Positions 32,901-42,866 of a stretch of DNA of 64,000 bases are shown here, in pieces (position 1 is the stretch's first letter; every line of letters starts with the position of its first letter). Under the pieces are notes generated by a model. It was not told the DNA's origin, ran no database searches, and was given only the letters and a program-made list of their open reading frames with translations. Origin of the DNA: Stictocephala bisonia (taxonomy: Eukaryota > Arthropoda > Insecta > Hemiptera > Membracidae); the NCBI GenBank assembly GCA_035578905.1, contig JAQJVL010000057.1, forward strand, positions 2,046,001 through 2,110,000. The letters are read 5' to 3'. Made by a program: the position numbers and the translations under genes.

Positions 32901-35900
32901 AGCTGCAAACAGAATTTCAGCAAAAGGTAAGAAAAGTATTCATATAAATTATTTAAATGTAGCCAAACATTTTATGATGTACTTATAATCAATGTCTTGT
33001 TATTATCATTTTTATTTTCAGTGTATAGTAATTTTTGAGATCCAATACAGTTCAAAAAGTGAATTTAGCCTATAGAACAGTTTTAAGAAACAATTTATAT
33101 TATATTTGTTGCATTCTCTTATATACATATATAAGAGAATGCAACAAATATAAAAACTTGTATACAAGGTAGGCAGAAGTCTGGAATATATTTATTAATT
33201 TTGAAACCATTGAAAAAAAATTAAAAAACTGTAGTTATGTACATGTCCCTATACCAAACATTTAGACATATTTTATTCATTTTTCTTATAGCCAGGGGAT
33301 GGCCCATGAAGTAAGCCTTAGAAATTTTAAATGTAAGCCTACTTTGAGTTATATCTCATTTTAAAGGTGTTTTGTACAGTACTGAAGTGTAAACCTGAGG
33401 TCAAAAGGATGACCCAGTCAGAAAATAAAGCTACTCAAAGAATGTAATGTCATATAACTAATTCTTCTTAGTTATACAGCTATTTATTTATCACTATTGT
33501 TTAGTATGTTGTTAGTTGTTAACAATCATAACGTAAGAATGAGTTATAAAAATAACTATGTTATTTAACAAAAATAAAAATGAGAAAATAACTAAAACCC
33601 TTTTGACTGTACACTAAAAATAGTTTAAGAAAATTATTATAATAATTTGTTATAATTTTTTGTTAAAATGAATTAATTTATCATATTCTGTCTTTTCAAT
33701 TATAGCTGTATACAGTAATAGATAATAACTATCTTATCCTTGTTCTTTAGCAATATTAGTTTTATGACATTAAATTCATTGAGAGGCTATATTTTCTGAC
33801 TGAGTCATCCTTTTGACCTCAGATTTGCACTTTTGTTTATGTTATACATACAAAGACCTGTAAAATGAGATATGCGAAAATCAAGTAAAATATGTTTAAA
33901 TGTTTGGAATTGGGACATGCACATAACTACAAAGTTTTATTAGATTTCTTTCAATAGTTTTAAAAATAACAAATATACAAGGGAATACCTCTGCACACAT
34001 TGCATACCAACCTCGACATTCGCTGCCCTTGTGATACCTCGGCCTCGGCTCGTATTTGACTACAAATATTAGTAGTTAAACTGAATTAAGTAAAATCAAA
34101 TGGAGTAAACAAATTAATTAATAGGTCATATGACTCTGATGATAAATAAAAAAATGAATAAATAATGGTTCCATAAGAATAACATTGAAAGCTTGGAGGC
34201 CAGTGGAGTGGATTCCTGAGGTTGGAGAGAAAAAATAGTTATAAGTTTCAAATTTTGATTTTATGTAGTTTATTTGTCATTCTAATGCCTATTTTATTTC
34301 TTTTGCATTTTAATTCCTACTTGAAAATATCATATTGTGTATAATGAGGTTAACACGTTAAGTGCCATGTCGTTCCCATCGGCACAACAACTGTAGTTTC
34401 AAAGTAGTGACGTGTCGGCCGATCAGAATGACAACTGTACCGATACAAGGTATTTAAAAAAGTACTTCATCATTATTTAGCACTACCTATCGGACAACCT
34501 ATGAACGTTTTTAACAAATCAATATCCAAAGTAAACAGAGAAATGTTGTTCTTTTCACGTAGTTAAGTAATTATTGCTAAGTAACAAGTTTAAATCCACT
34601 ACTTTTTGTCGTTCCAATGGTACGACAGCACAGTTTACGATTCCACTAGTCCGCAGCTAGAGGGAATTATAATAAAAACAACTTTTGATAAGCTATTGTT
34701 CTTACATTTATTTATCAAATTACCAAAAACCTGATTTTAGAATGAACTTAACATTATTGAAAATTGGTATCATTAATTTTAATTTTATTCCTCGAAGCAA
34801 ATTTTGTACTTGAATGTTGTACCAAGCCACTTAGTTTGTTATGTTGTTACTCGTGTTATATTTTTGGCCTTCTTTCTGTTATTTATTGATGCTATACGCA
34901 TGTAGCTTATTTTAAATGTCTCTTATTTTTTCCAACTCCAAACAATTTGTTTGATTCCTTGGAGGTAGTGACGTCCTGTTTGTTTTACTGGAGAAAGTAG
35001 ACTAATCTGGAATCTCCATTAGGTTCATGCAGATGTCTTCCTTGTAATTAGTTATGGACCATCAAAATACAACCTTATGAAGCACAGGAAACCTGTATTA
35101 TTCGTCATAAGCAGAATAAAGAGAATTTCTTAATCGGCCGATCGTCCCAACATGTCATTTTACAATACATTTTTGGTAATGTAGAATTACATGCTGGACC
35201 GATCAGCCGACATTTCAAACACATATATAAATAGAAATTAATGTTAGATATTTGATCTAGTATCTATTTTGTTTGTGCATACCAAAAGTCATACATATAC
35301 GATGACAAATAAAGGTTGGCTCTACAGGGTAAGTTGCTCCGATACTGCCTTGGCACTTAACGTGTTTAGTAGTATAGAGGGCTGTGCAGCCCTACCTTTG
35401 CCTCTTGAATAAGAAATAATTTAATTGAAAAATATTTTTCATTTCAATATTTGTTACTCTTCTTTGAATAATATATTGTTAAGAACACTTTTTTACCAAC
35501 TGTAAGTTTAGATAAAATATAATATCTGATGTAGGTTTCACATTTAAAGCATTTAATATTGGGACAGAAAATTATATCGATATTTTTATAGATCAGAAAG
35601 TTCTACCAGTATTCAAAAATTACCAACCAGGAGCACCATCTTGCCGCCTGTACATTAAGAACTTGGCTAAAAATGTACAGACAAAAGATTTGCACTTCAT
35701 CTACAGGCGTTACTTCAAGCCTGAGTTAGAAGGAGAGCAAGGCACAATGTAAGTTATTAAAATAATTTGTGAGATTTATTGAACTGGAACTGAAACACAT
35801 ATCATACAGTAAAATTTATTCCAGTTTGAAACCTCTTTGTAGCAGGTCGAAATCCCTCAGTGGCAGGCCATGTTTGGCCATCACGCAATTTTTTTTTTTA

Positions 35901-38900
35901 ATTCATAAAAAAATATAAAACTATTTTAATATATATAGTGTTATATATTTTCTTGTTCAGAATAAAATAAAGAAAAGAATAAATAATAATAAAATTATTC
36001 TTTTATTAATTTTTGAGTGTATATTTTTATGTACATGTATTATATGTAGAAGTATATAAAAAACAATCATTAAGGGGTGATATCAATTGGTCGGTAGCGT
36101 AGTTGGTTCAATCCCAGCTTCATGTACTAAAGGTTCTCAGTTCGATCCCAATCAGAGTCAATACATTTTGAGAAGGATCAGCTGATAATCACCGGCTGTT
36201 CATTTGTCATTGGGCTATTAATTAATGACACTTTCTAAGGAATAGTCGGCCTTAGTTTGTAACAATGACTACATTCGCTCATCTACACTCATTCGAAAGT
36301 CATATTCGCCCATATCTTGACGATCAGTGTCTTATGAATAAATAAATAAATACTATATTTTAAAAACAATTTCTGTACCTTTAAAAAATAATACAGTAAA
36401 GGTTACAAATAAAATTCAAAATCTAATCTGGATATGAAATGAGTATATTTATTACTAGAAAAAAATTATTAAAGATGCTTGATATCTTCAGACTGCATTT
36501 TTAACTTATATTTGTATTTGAAGATTATAATGTTAGACATAATGTATAATAAATACTTCGTTTGTCAATAAAATAAAGTTAGCTTAATAACTTTGCCTCT
36601 CCATTAGGCCTATTTTATAAATGGATTTCTTTTTTCTTCTGCTAAGCTAGTGCTTTCTTACATTTAGTTCAAATAAACTCAAATAAAGTAATAATAAATG
36701 TGATTAATTTAATCAATATTAATTAATGGTATTTAAATAAACTGATATTTTAATATGAGAACAATTATTTAAATAGATATTGAAACATAAACTTCAGCTT
36801 GGCATAGGTGGAGTGAGAGTACACAGTGGCTTGTGGTGGACTTAGTTTATTTAATGGAAATAAATAAAATATTTAAATATAGAAGACATTTTTGTTAATA
36901 ATAATACAAAGTGAATAGAGAATGGCAAATATTTGACGATTGTTTAAAATGTGTGCTAGTAATGGTTAGATGAAGCTGATCTCACCAAGTGGTTCTTCCA
37001 ATGTATATAACATTAAAATTCTTCTGGATAAATTCTTGATGTTACTTGATTAAAAGTTGAACTTTACTGGTATGGTTATATTTAATTAATTCTTGATGTT
37101 AAAATCACTTACTATTTTATTTTATGAAAAACTTTTCATACATGAAAATGGCTTGCTTTCATCTCCGTTGCTGGGTGAAGAGAGAGAGTGTGTCTTTCTT
37201 CCAAGTTCATTGTTGAGAATTTAATTATACCATAATATGTTTTACTTTCACACTGGTCAGTCAGTTGAAGACTAACTGGTCTTTTAATTGGCGGAGAATA
37301 TTTGCCATTGAATAGGTTTTTGGAAAATGATTGTAAATTAATTTTGAGTTATATTATATCAAATGTATTAGAAATAAATAATATATAATTTTGATTAGTG
37401 ACTTAAATAAATAGTTTTATTACAATACAAATTAAATATGGAACATATGAATTATTCTATAAGTAGGTATACATTTGTATTAAAATTAGCAGGTGATTTT
37501 TTTAAAACACATAGGTCTATTTATTATTTATTTTATTTAAAAGAGTTAACCCTTTTAGTGCCGTGACCTTGAACGGCCTCTATGCTGAAAAGTGCCGAGC
37601 AATTCTGAGCAAAAATGTAAGGTTTACAAAAAAAATCATATTAAATTTATTTTTGGTCATAAACCTTTGAAATAAGTTTTGTTTTATTTTATGATTACTA
37701 TTGCACCTTTTGAATGTAAATTATTTTAAAATATTGTCTTCTAAGTATTTATAAACTAAAAAAAATGTATAAAAGATCAAAATAAAAATAAAAAATTTGA
37801 CTTTGAGTCCATAAATGTATATTTCAGTATTTTTTTTATTTTTTCCAGTAATACTGTCTTATAGTCAGTGGCGTATTTAGGGGGGGGGGCTATAGGGGCT
37901 GTAGCCCAGGGCGGCAGAATTTAGGGGGCGGCAAAGGAGTTGGAAGTTACCAGGCATGTAATGGTATTTTGAGAATATTTGAAAATTAAGGGTGTCAATG
38001 TCAAGTACAAAGTACTGTTCTTTACAAAATATTATCAAGTTACGGCTGTCATCTAACTGTGTTACGAATGTATGTATAGAGCGAGAGCGGCAGAAGTTGT
38101 GTACTTTTGTTGGTAGGTGGGTCCGGGGAAGAGGGGTAGAGGAAGACGTATGTATGTCTGATGTTCGCCGACAATTCGCGCCCCTACCCCACCCCCACCC
38201 TGAAACGGCCTCGAGTCTGACTGGAGATTCTCTTCCTCTTCGCGAATTCGCTGTGACGCACCGCGCCCTTTAAACGCAGATTATAGTGTATGGTACCGTA
38301 CTGTATTTGGTTGTGGTTTAGTGCACAGTGTGACTGTACAAGGAAGTATGGGGAGTCTGGAGTTGAATGGAACTGTGAACATTATTACACTTTAAACTAC
38401 TAACCGTACAAGTTTTTAGTACAACATTAGCTATGATACAAACAAAGGGCGGGGGGGTGGCAGATAGCAGCTATATCCCCTAGGCGGCAAAACGTGAAAT
38501 ACGCCACTGGGTGGGGGGCGGCAAATTGTGTCTAGCCCAGGGGCGGCAAATCTTCAAATACGCCTCTGCTTATAGTGCATCTAAAACTGAACAAAACCAG
38601 TATACCAAATATTACTTTCATGCAAACAATTCCCAATATTTTGCAAAATAAAAATATTTTACAATACGATAATTTACGGCAAAAACATATAAGTTATGAA
38701 AAAAATGTATTCTCTGTATTCTTATAAAAAAACAAAGTTACAAGAAGTAAATTACTATATTTGGAGCCTATTCTATACATAAAATATGTTGTAACCATAG
38801 TAATAATAAAGAATAATATAGAAAATAAATCATTACATACCATATTGATTGTTCAATTCAGATATTCAATTCAGATACTCTTCACCACTTGTAACGTCAT

Positions 38901-41429
38901 CTAAAAGATTCCTCAATAAACTAGAATCATCACAGTTTACTTTATTTCTATCCATTTTACAATAAAAATGATTAAAACTTTGATTTGAAAACACACGCAA
39001 ACTCCGATCGGTACAATGTAAACAAACAAATAGCGCAACTTTGTAAACTAATGAAACATCGATATATCGAAGAGTACATCGAAACATCGATCGAAACAAG
39101 TACTTCAATGCCTTTAGAAGCTGTTCGCATCGTTACTAGCTAGTTAATACAGTAAGATAGTACTATAATAAATTAAATACGGATCGACACGCTCCGTGTC
39201 GACGGCATTTTTAGTACAGAAATGCATCGACACGGAGAGTGTCGTGCGGCACTAAAAGGGTTAAAATGCCATAAGATATCAGCCACAAATACTTCAAATA
39301 TTTGCTCAGTTGATATTTGCCCACTCCAATCCTGACCCACTTTAGCAAATATTTTATATGCTTTTTAATCATTTATAGACCATTCTTATCGTGATTATTA
39401 ATCACTGAATTATGCTGTGTATTCAATAAATGGCGGTACTAAAATATGGCCCTTATTCAAAGCTACAAACACCCACCCATACAATGGATCAAAACCAGTT
39501 TACATGGATGGGTGGGTAGGTGTGTCAATACCACTATATGTGTATGGGGGTACTCGTTGATACTCGTGAGTATAGTAATATATTGATCTTCTCCGTTTGA
39601 ATTCTTCAGACTTGTAGCTTTTTCAACTTTTTATTTCCGTAATGCAATTTGTTTAGTGCTGTACAAAATTGACTCACATTACTGAACAATTAATTAACTC
39701 TGTATATTTCCTCAAAATTGCTGTTGACCTATTAGTACTGAACTGTCAGATGCCAGATTAGTGAGCTTTTAATGTGGATTGCTTCTTTTTTTTAAATAAA
39801 AATTATGTATTTACCTCCTACACCAGATAGATTTCTGTTCCCAAAGAGTAAAACTTTCAAACACTTAGACACCACTTCAAAGTTCTGTTCACTCTTTAAC
39901 TCATTACTGGTGACAGATGTGAAATGTTTTGGAGACTTCTTAAAGGGGATTCTTCAGGCATAATGTCTCTACATTGTACAAGAATTTTTATCAGGGGCCA
40001 ATCAATACCTAGCCCATTTTCAGATTATTAATTTTATTAAAATTGGTTCAATACTTAGAGATTGTAAAACCAAAGTATGTATTCAAAATTGTTGTTATTT
40101 CGTAATGGCACACTATTAAGCAGTGTAATATTGTTTTTTTCATAATATTTAATTTTATTTGAACATCTGAAAAACAGAATAAGTCTACATTATATTGTGA
40201 TATTTGTATACATTTTAAAAAGATAAAACAAATATTTATTCACTGATTCTTGCCTTAAATTATGTTGATTGCAAAATAAATGTTATATGTATTTTTTTTA
40301 TAAAAGTTAAAAATTATCAAATATATTTTAAGTAGGTAATCTTTTATTAAATATAAGTTTAAATATTATATATACAGTACGTATATGGGTGGGCGGGTGG
40401 GTCAGTACCACAGTACGTATATGGGTGGGTCAGTACCACAGTACGTATATGGGTGGGTCAGTACCACAGTACGTGTATGGGTGGGCAGGTGGTTCAGTAC
40501 CATTACCACAGTACGTATACGAGTGGGTGGGTAGGTCGTTACCACAGTACATATATGGGTGGGCACGTAGGTCATTGCCACAGTACGTATATGGGTGGGC
40601 GGGTGGGTCAGTACCACAGTACGTGTATGGGTGAGCGGGTGGGTCAGTACTACAATACGTGTATGGGTGGGTCATTACCACAGTACGTATATGGGTGGGT
40701 CAGTACCACAGTACGTATATGGGTGGGCAGGTGGGTCAGTACCACAGTACGTGTATGGGTGGGCGGGAGGTTTTTTTTTAAAGTATATCACTATATACTT
40801 GCTAAAAAGTGATAATTTGTTAACACATAACGGCTAGTAAAAACTATAACAGTTGTTTAACAACTGCAAATACAAGTTAATGCAATGTTCCAAGTAAAAA
40901 AATAAAGTTGTATCTTTGTTCTTCATATAAAACAAAAGCAACATAAGGTATAAAGAACTCTGTAAACAAGGTGTAATTTGTGTTGTAGTTTCAAAAAAAT
41001 AATAAAAGTATGTTGAAGAATTTGATATTTCCATGTATCTATGAAATGGAATAGCACAAATTTACAGCATTGCATCCAGATCCAATGCACTAAAAGGATT
41101 AATAGCACCTAAGGAACAAATAAATGATAATAATGACGCCTAAACTCATAGACTACTTAGAGCAGCAATTAAAACTAAACTATCTTAATTTAAGGCAATT
41201 TAGTCATATATCATATCTTGTGAAGCATAGAAAGTGAAGTTTTCCTAAAAAGAGTTTGTTATGCAGGTTTGACATCAGACTAATGCAGGAAGGCAGGATG
41301 AAGGGACAGGCATTCATTACTTTGCAGAGTGTGGGACAAGCACAGGCAGCCATCAAGGAAACCAACGGTTACATCCTTAAGGACAAACCCATGGTGGTGC
41401 AGTTTGCCAGATCAGCTGCTGCTAAATAA
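29833..41429 (+). CDS. RNPC3: RNPC3 / U11-U12 65K protein of the minor spliceosome (5 coding exons)
   Basis: Joining 29833-29975, 31301-31429, 32151-32926, 35592-35748 and 41267-41429 gives 1368 nt and 455 aa (human protein about 517 aa). RRM1 (about residues 5-80) has RNP2 VLIRHL and an RNP1 region at NLVYARYEN. A conserved middle segment (about 132-173) carries YPPPTKAVLTNICKAMANVP and the VLHLMNKMNLP block, which is diagnostic. It is followed by an acidic and then a basic linker (MKRKRKERKVIKRPRF). RRM2 (about 368-450) has RNP2 LYIKNLA and RNP1 KGQAFITL. In known orthologues RRM2 binds U12 snRNA and the N-terminal part binds U11-59K, bridging the U11/U12 di-snRNP for U12-type intron recognition in the nucleus. 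All four introns here are U2-type. Confidence 0.95.
30034..30345 (-). pseudogene. hAT-type transposase fragment in RNPC3 intron 1
   Basis: The - strand frame reads FKESYTLIINKLLSELNKRI and NAFLKRFSISSNL, resembling the region after the catalytic centre in ZMYM/52-kDa-repressor-like hAT proteins, preceded by an acidic SEEE-rich run. No element ends were found. Confidence 0.45.
30600..31300. other. RNPC3 intron 1 sequence, nothing certain
   Basis: A palindromic GGGCCCGGGCCC near 30598-30609 is the only distinct structure, perhaps an end of a decayed hAT element. Confidence 0.35.
31301..31429 (+). CDS. RNPC3: RNPC3 coding exon 2
   Basis: The acceptor is TTCTTAG/GTATG at 31300/31301 and the donor GCCAG/gtttgt at 31429/31430. 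It encodes ENDKAAQVAIHKLHQL to about residue 90, the second half of RRM1. Confidence 0.9.
32036..32097. repeat. two adjacent perfect hairpins before RNPC3 exon 3
   Basis: ACATCTTTAAGATCTTAAAGATGT (32036-32059) is given here by halves: ACATCTTTAAGA and its exact complement. Directly next, 18-bp arms 32060-32077 and 32080-32097 flank TT. The acceptor of exon 3 is only 53 bp downstream. Confidence 0.9.
32151..32926 (+). CDS. RNPC3: RNPC3 coding exon 3
   Basis: The acceptor is TTTACAG/AG at 32150/32151 and the donor AAAAG/gtaaga at 32926/32927. It encodes residues about 91-349: the conserved YPPP/VLHLMNKMNLP segment and the acidic-basic linker. Confidence 0.92.
33100..33153. repeat. palindrome, 26-bp arms, 2-nt loop, RNPC3 intron 3
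   Basis: The arms 33100-33125 and 33128-33153 pair without mismatch; the core is TATATACATATATA. Confidence 0.9.
33167..33998. mobile_element. long imperfect inverted-repeat element, RNPC3 intron 3
   Basis: Left arm about 33167-33440 and right arm about 33790-33998 are reverse complements at most positions, including GAGGTCAAAAGGATGA (left, near 33398) and its complement near 33808. The ends resemble CAGAAGT and, reversed, CAGAGGT. It is a MITE or fold-back element; the target duplication is unclear. Confidence 0.65.
34354..35364. mobile_element. piggyBac-like non-autonomous element 4, RNPC3 intron 3
   Basis: Ends CACGTTAAGTGCCATG and, reversed, CACGTTAAGTGCCAAG. Flanked by TTAA (34350-34353) on the left and a mutated TTTA (35365-35368) on the right. 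1011 bp with short CGGCCGATC-type palindromes in the interior. No clear transposase fragment. Confidence 0.8.
35592..35748 (+). CDS. RNPC3: RNPC3 coding exon 4
   Basis: The acceptor is TTTATAG/ATC at 35591/35592 and the donor ACAAT/gtaagt at 35748/35749. It encodes the start of RRM2 with RNP2 LYIKNLA. Confidence 0.92.
36090..36352 (+). repeat. tRNA-derived SINE, RNPC3 intron 4
   Basis: Head with a box A-like GCGTAGTTGGTTC and a box B-like AGTTCGATCCC about 30 nt apart. The tail GGGCTATTAATTAATG and CGCCCATATCTTGACGATCA ends in (AATA)n at 36337-36352. The tail is shared with repeats at 7.4, 41.6, 56.6 and 61.3 kb. Confidence 0.8.
36353..37545. other. RNPC3 intron 4 sequence, nothing recognised
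   Basis: Very AT-rich, no exon-like frame. Confidence 0.4.
37866..38568. mobile_element. hAT-type non-autonomous element nested in piggyBac-like element 5
   Basis: An exact 8-bp duplication CTTATAGT at 37858-37865 and 38569-38576. The ends CAGTGGCGTATTT and, reversed, CAGAGGCGTATTT differ at one base. 703 bp, with GGGGCGGCAAA motifs repeated inside. A second copy of the right end, exactly complementary to the left end, occurs near 38496-38508, about 60 bp inside. Confidence 0.9.
38866..38955 (-). pseudogene. short transposase-like N-terminal remnant in piggyBac-like element 5
   Basis: Reads MDRNKVNCDDSSLLRNLLDD and ends nine residues later; 29 codons, basic start then acidic, placed about 300 bp from the right end as in elements 2 and 6. 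Too short for a family call by itself. Confidence 0.4.
39470..39550 (+). repeat. minisatellite core, degenerate copy (locus 3)
   Basis: CATGGATGGGTGGGTAGGTG followed by TCAATACCACTATATGTGTA shares the core of the arrays at 28.6 and 40.4 kb; an inverted CACCCACCCATAC lies just before it. Confidence 0.75.
40376..40772 (+). repeat. G-rich minisatellite, locus 2, RNPC3 intron 4
   Basis: About fourteen units of 26-40 bp: GTACGTATATGGGTGGG, optional CGGGTGGG, then TCAGTACCACA. Long open frames on both strands here are products of the repeat. The core TACCAC-GTACGT-ATGGGTGGGCGGGTGGG matches locus 1. Confidence 0.95.
41267..41429 (+). CDS. RNPC3: RNPC3 coding exon 5
   Basis: The acceptor is TTATGCAG/G at 41266/41267. 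It encodes the end of RRM2 (FDIRLMQEGRMKGQAFI... to VVQFARSAAAK) and TAA at 41427-41429. Possible poly(A) signal ATTAAA at 41456. Confidence 0.92.
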
Positions 41430-41574
41430 ATACATGTATATAGACAATTTGTTTTATTAAATTACCCTTACTGAAAAACTACCAGTGAATATGATATGAT
41501 ATACTTTATGAGGGCTATCCAGAAAGTTCAAATTAGTTCTGTGGTGAATAGAGGGTGTAGTCATTATTATTAAT

Positions 41575-41705
41575 TAGTAAGGGGCTGTTCGTCAAGATAT
41601 GGGTGAATGAGTGTGATGAACAAGTGTAGTCAGTCATTGTTACTAAGTTTGACCTTAGTAACAATGACTAGAAGTCATTGTCCATCAGAAAAACTTATTT
41701 ATTAA
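41575..41705 (-). repeat. SINE/LINE tail, 3' part, split by piggyBac-like element 6
   Basis: Reverse complement of the shared tail (GATATGGGTGAATGAGTGTG). It runs to TTTATTAA at 41705 and resumes with TTAATAGCCCAATAGC at 42835, which is the same tail on the other side of the insertion. Confidence 0.75.
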
Positions 41706-42834
41706 TCCTTTCACTCCCAGATTTTTTTGGACGATCTGCATAAAAGCCCAACTGTTTTCCATAGTGATCAGCATAAAAGCCCAAGGCATTTTTATGGTTT
41801 TGACAGTATTCTAATTAACACCTTATATTTTTATTATTTTCCAACCAATTTCAATGATTTTTTTTTTTTTTTTTTGAAGGAGTTTCTTAACAAATATCAC
41901 CAAGCATAACATAAAAATAGTCATACAAATTATATAGAAATAAAAAAAACACCTTTTTTTACATCCAAAAATAAAATCCGTAGAAAGTTCAATATATACA
42001 TTTTTTTTGAATTAGTAAAAATCAAACTAAACACTGTACACTATTATATAACTGATACTGAATAACATTTCAAATTTTTGTTCATTTTCTTCCATAGATA
42101 AAGTTTTTATGGACACTTTTCAAAAAAAGTACGCATTAAAAAAATAGACCATCCTTAAACATATATTTTGTTTGTTGCTAGGTTACCAATAACTACTTAT
42201 TTCATCTATTAATTATGTTTACAGCACTTGAATAAATTACACAAATGTTCAAAATCAAGAAAAAAAACATCATTTACCAAATATTTACAGTTTATATACA
42301 AACTTTGTGTTAAAAACTGAGTAAACATTACTTTCACTTGACTCTTCAACAACTTTGGCAATTGTATTTTCACTTAACGGTGATCGTGAACGTTTCATTA
42401 TTCACTGATATGAACACAATAATACATTCACTGAAGTAAAGTAAATAAACACAATACAAACGACAATAAAAACAAACGAACTGTGATGTAAACAAACAAC
42501 TGCGACAAGCTTGGTGTACTGCAACTGCACTGACACAGCTGACGGACGACGCAATAAGTCGACAACCACTAAATCATTTATTTTAGTTCGTTGTTTCAAA
42601 TCCAAAGATATTTAAACTTCCATATATGAATAAAATAGGTCTTACTGATTATATTAACATAAAAATATAATTGATTTTGACGAAAATTGATTTTTTTAAA
42701 TTAAATACCAAAACGTCCGGTTAACCGGACGTTGGGCTTCTTTGCAGATAAGACCGACGTCCGGGAAACCGGACGTCGGGCTTCTTTGCGTATACATTGA
42801 ACGTCCGGAAAACCGGACGTTGGGATTGAAAGAG
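41706..42834 (-). mobile_element. piggyBac-like non-autonomous element 6
   Basis: TTAA at 41702-41705 and 42835-42838; 1129 bp. The ends TCCTTTCACTCCCA and, reversed, CTCTTTCAATCCCA match at 11 of 14. Three GC-rich palindromes of the type ACGTCCGG(N)CCGGACGT fill 42712-42822 beside the right end, two of them followed by GGGCTTCTTTGC. A short - strand transposase N terminus is present. Confidence 0.85.
42285..42398 (-). pseudogene. piggyBac transposase-like N-terminal remnant in element 6
   Basis: Reads MKRSRSPLSENTIAKVVEES and stops 17 residues later. Basic start then Ser/Glu-rich, as in element 2. No catalytic domain. Confidence 0.45.
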
Positions 42835-42838
42835 TTAA

Positions 42839-42866
42839 TAGCCCAATAGCGAGGGCAACTAATAAT
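42839..42866 (-). repeat. shared SINE/LINE tail, continuation right of piggyBac-like element 6
   Basis: TAGCCCAATAGCGAGGGCA is the reverse complement of the TGCCC..GCTATTGGGCTA segment at 7430 and 56545. Confidence 0.65.

Larger units (their letters stand above)
37550..39260 (-). mobile_element. piggyBac-like non-autonomous element 5, RNPC3 intron 4
   Basis: TTAA at 37546-37549 and 39261-39264. The ends CCCTTTTAGTGCCG and, reversed, CCCTTTTAGTGCCG are identical over 14 bp. It is 1711 bp including a nested hAT element (about 1.0 kb without it). Palindromes CGACACG/CGTGTCG lie near the right end (39185-39245). A short transposase-like N terminus remains on the - strand. Confidence 0.88.

Noticed and set aside
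40389..40837. Several long overlapping reading frames on both strands (about 70-120 codons)
   Set aside because: They are translations of the G-rich minisatellite. Periodic Met-Gly-Gly/Tyr-Gly-Trp text follows from the repeat unit, not from a protein gene.
41080..41110. A seventh piggyBac-like element ending CACTAAAAGGATTAA
   Set aside because: It resembles the terminal repeat of the element at 37550, but no matching left end with TTAA was found upstream; it may be a solitary end or chance.
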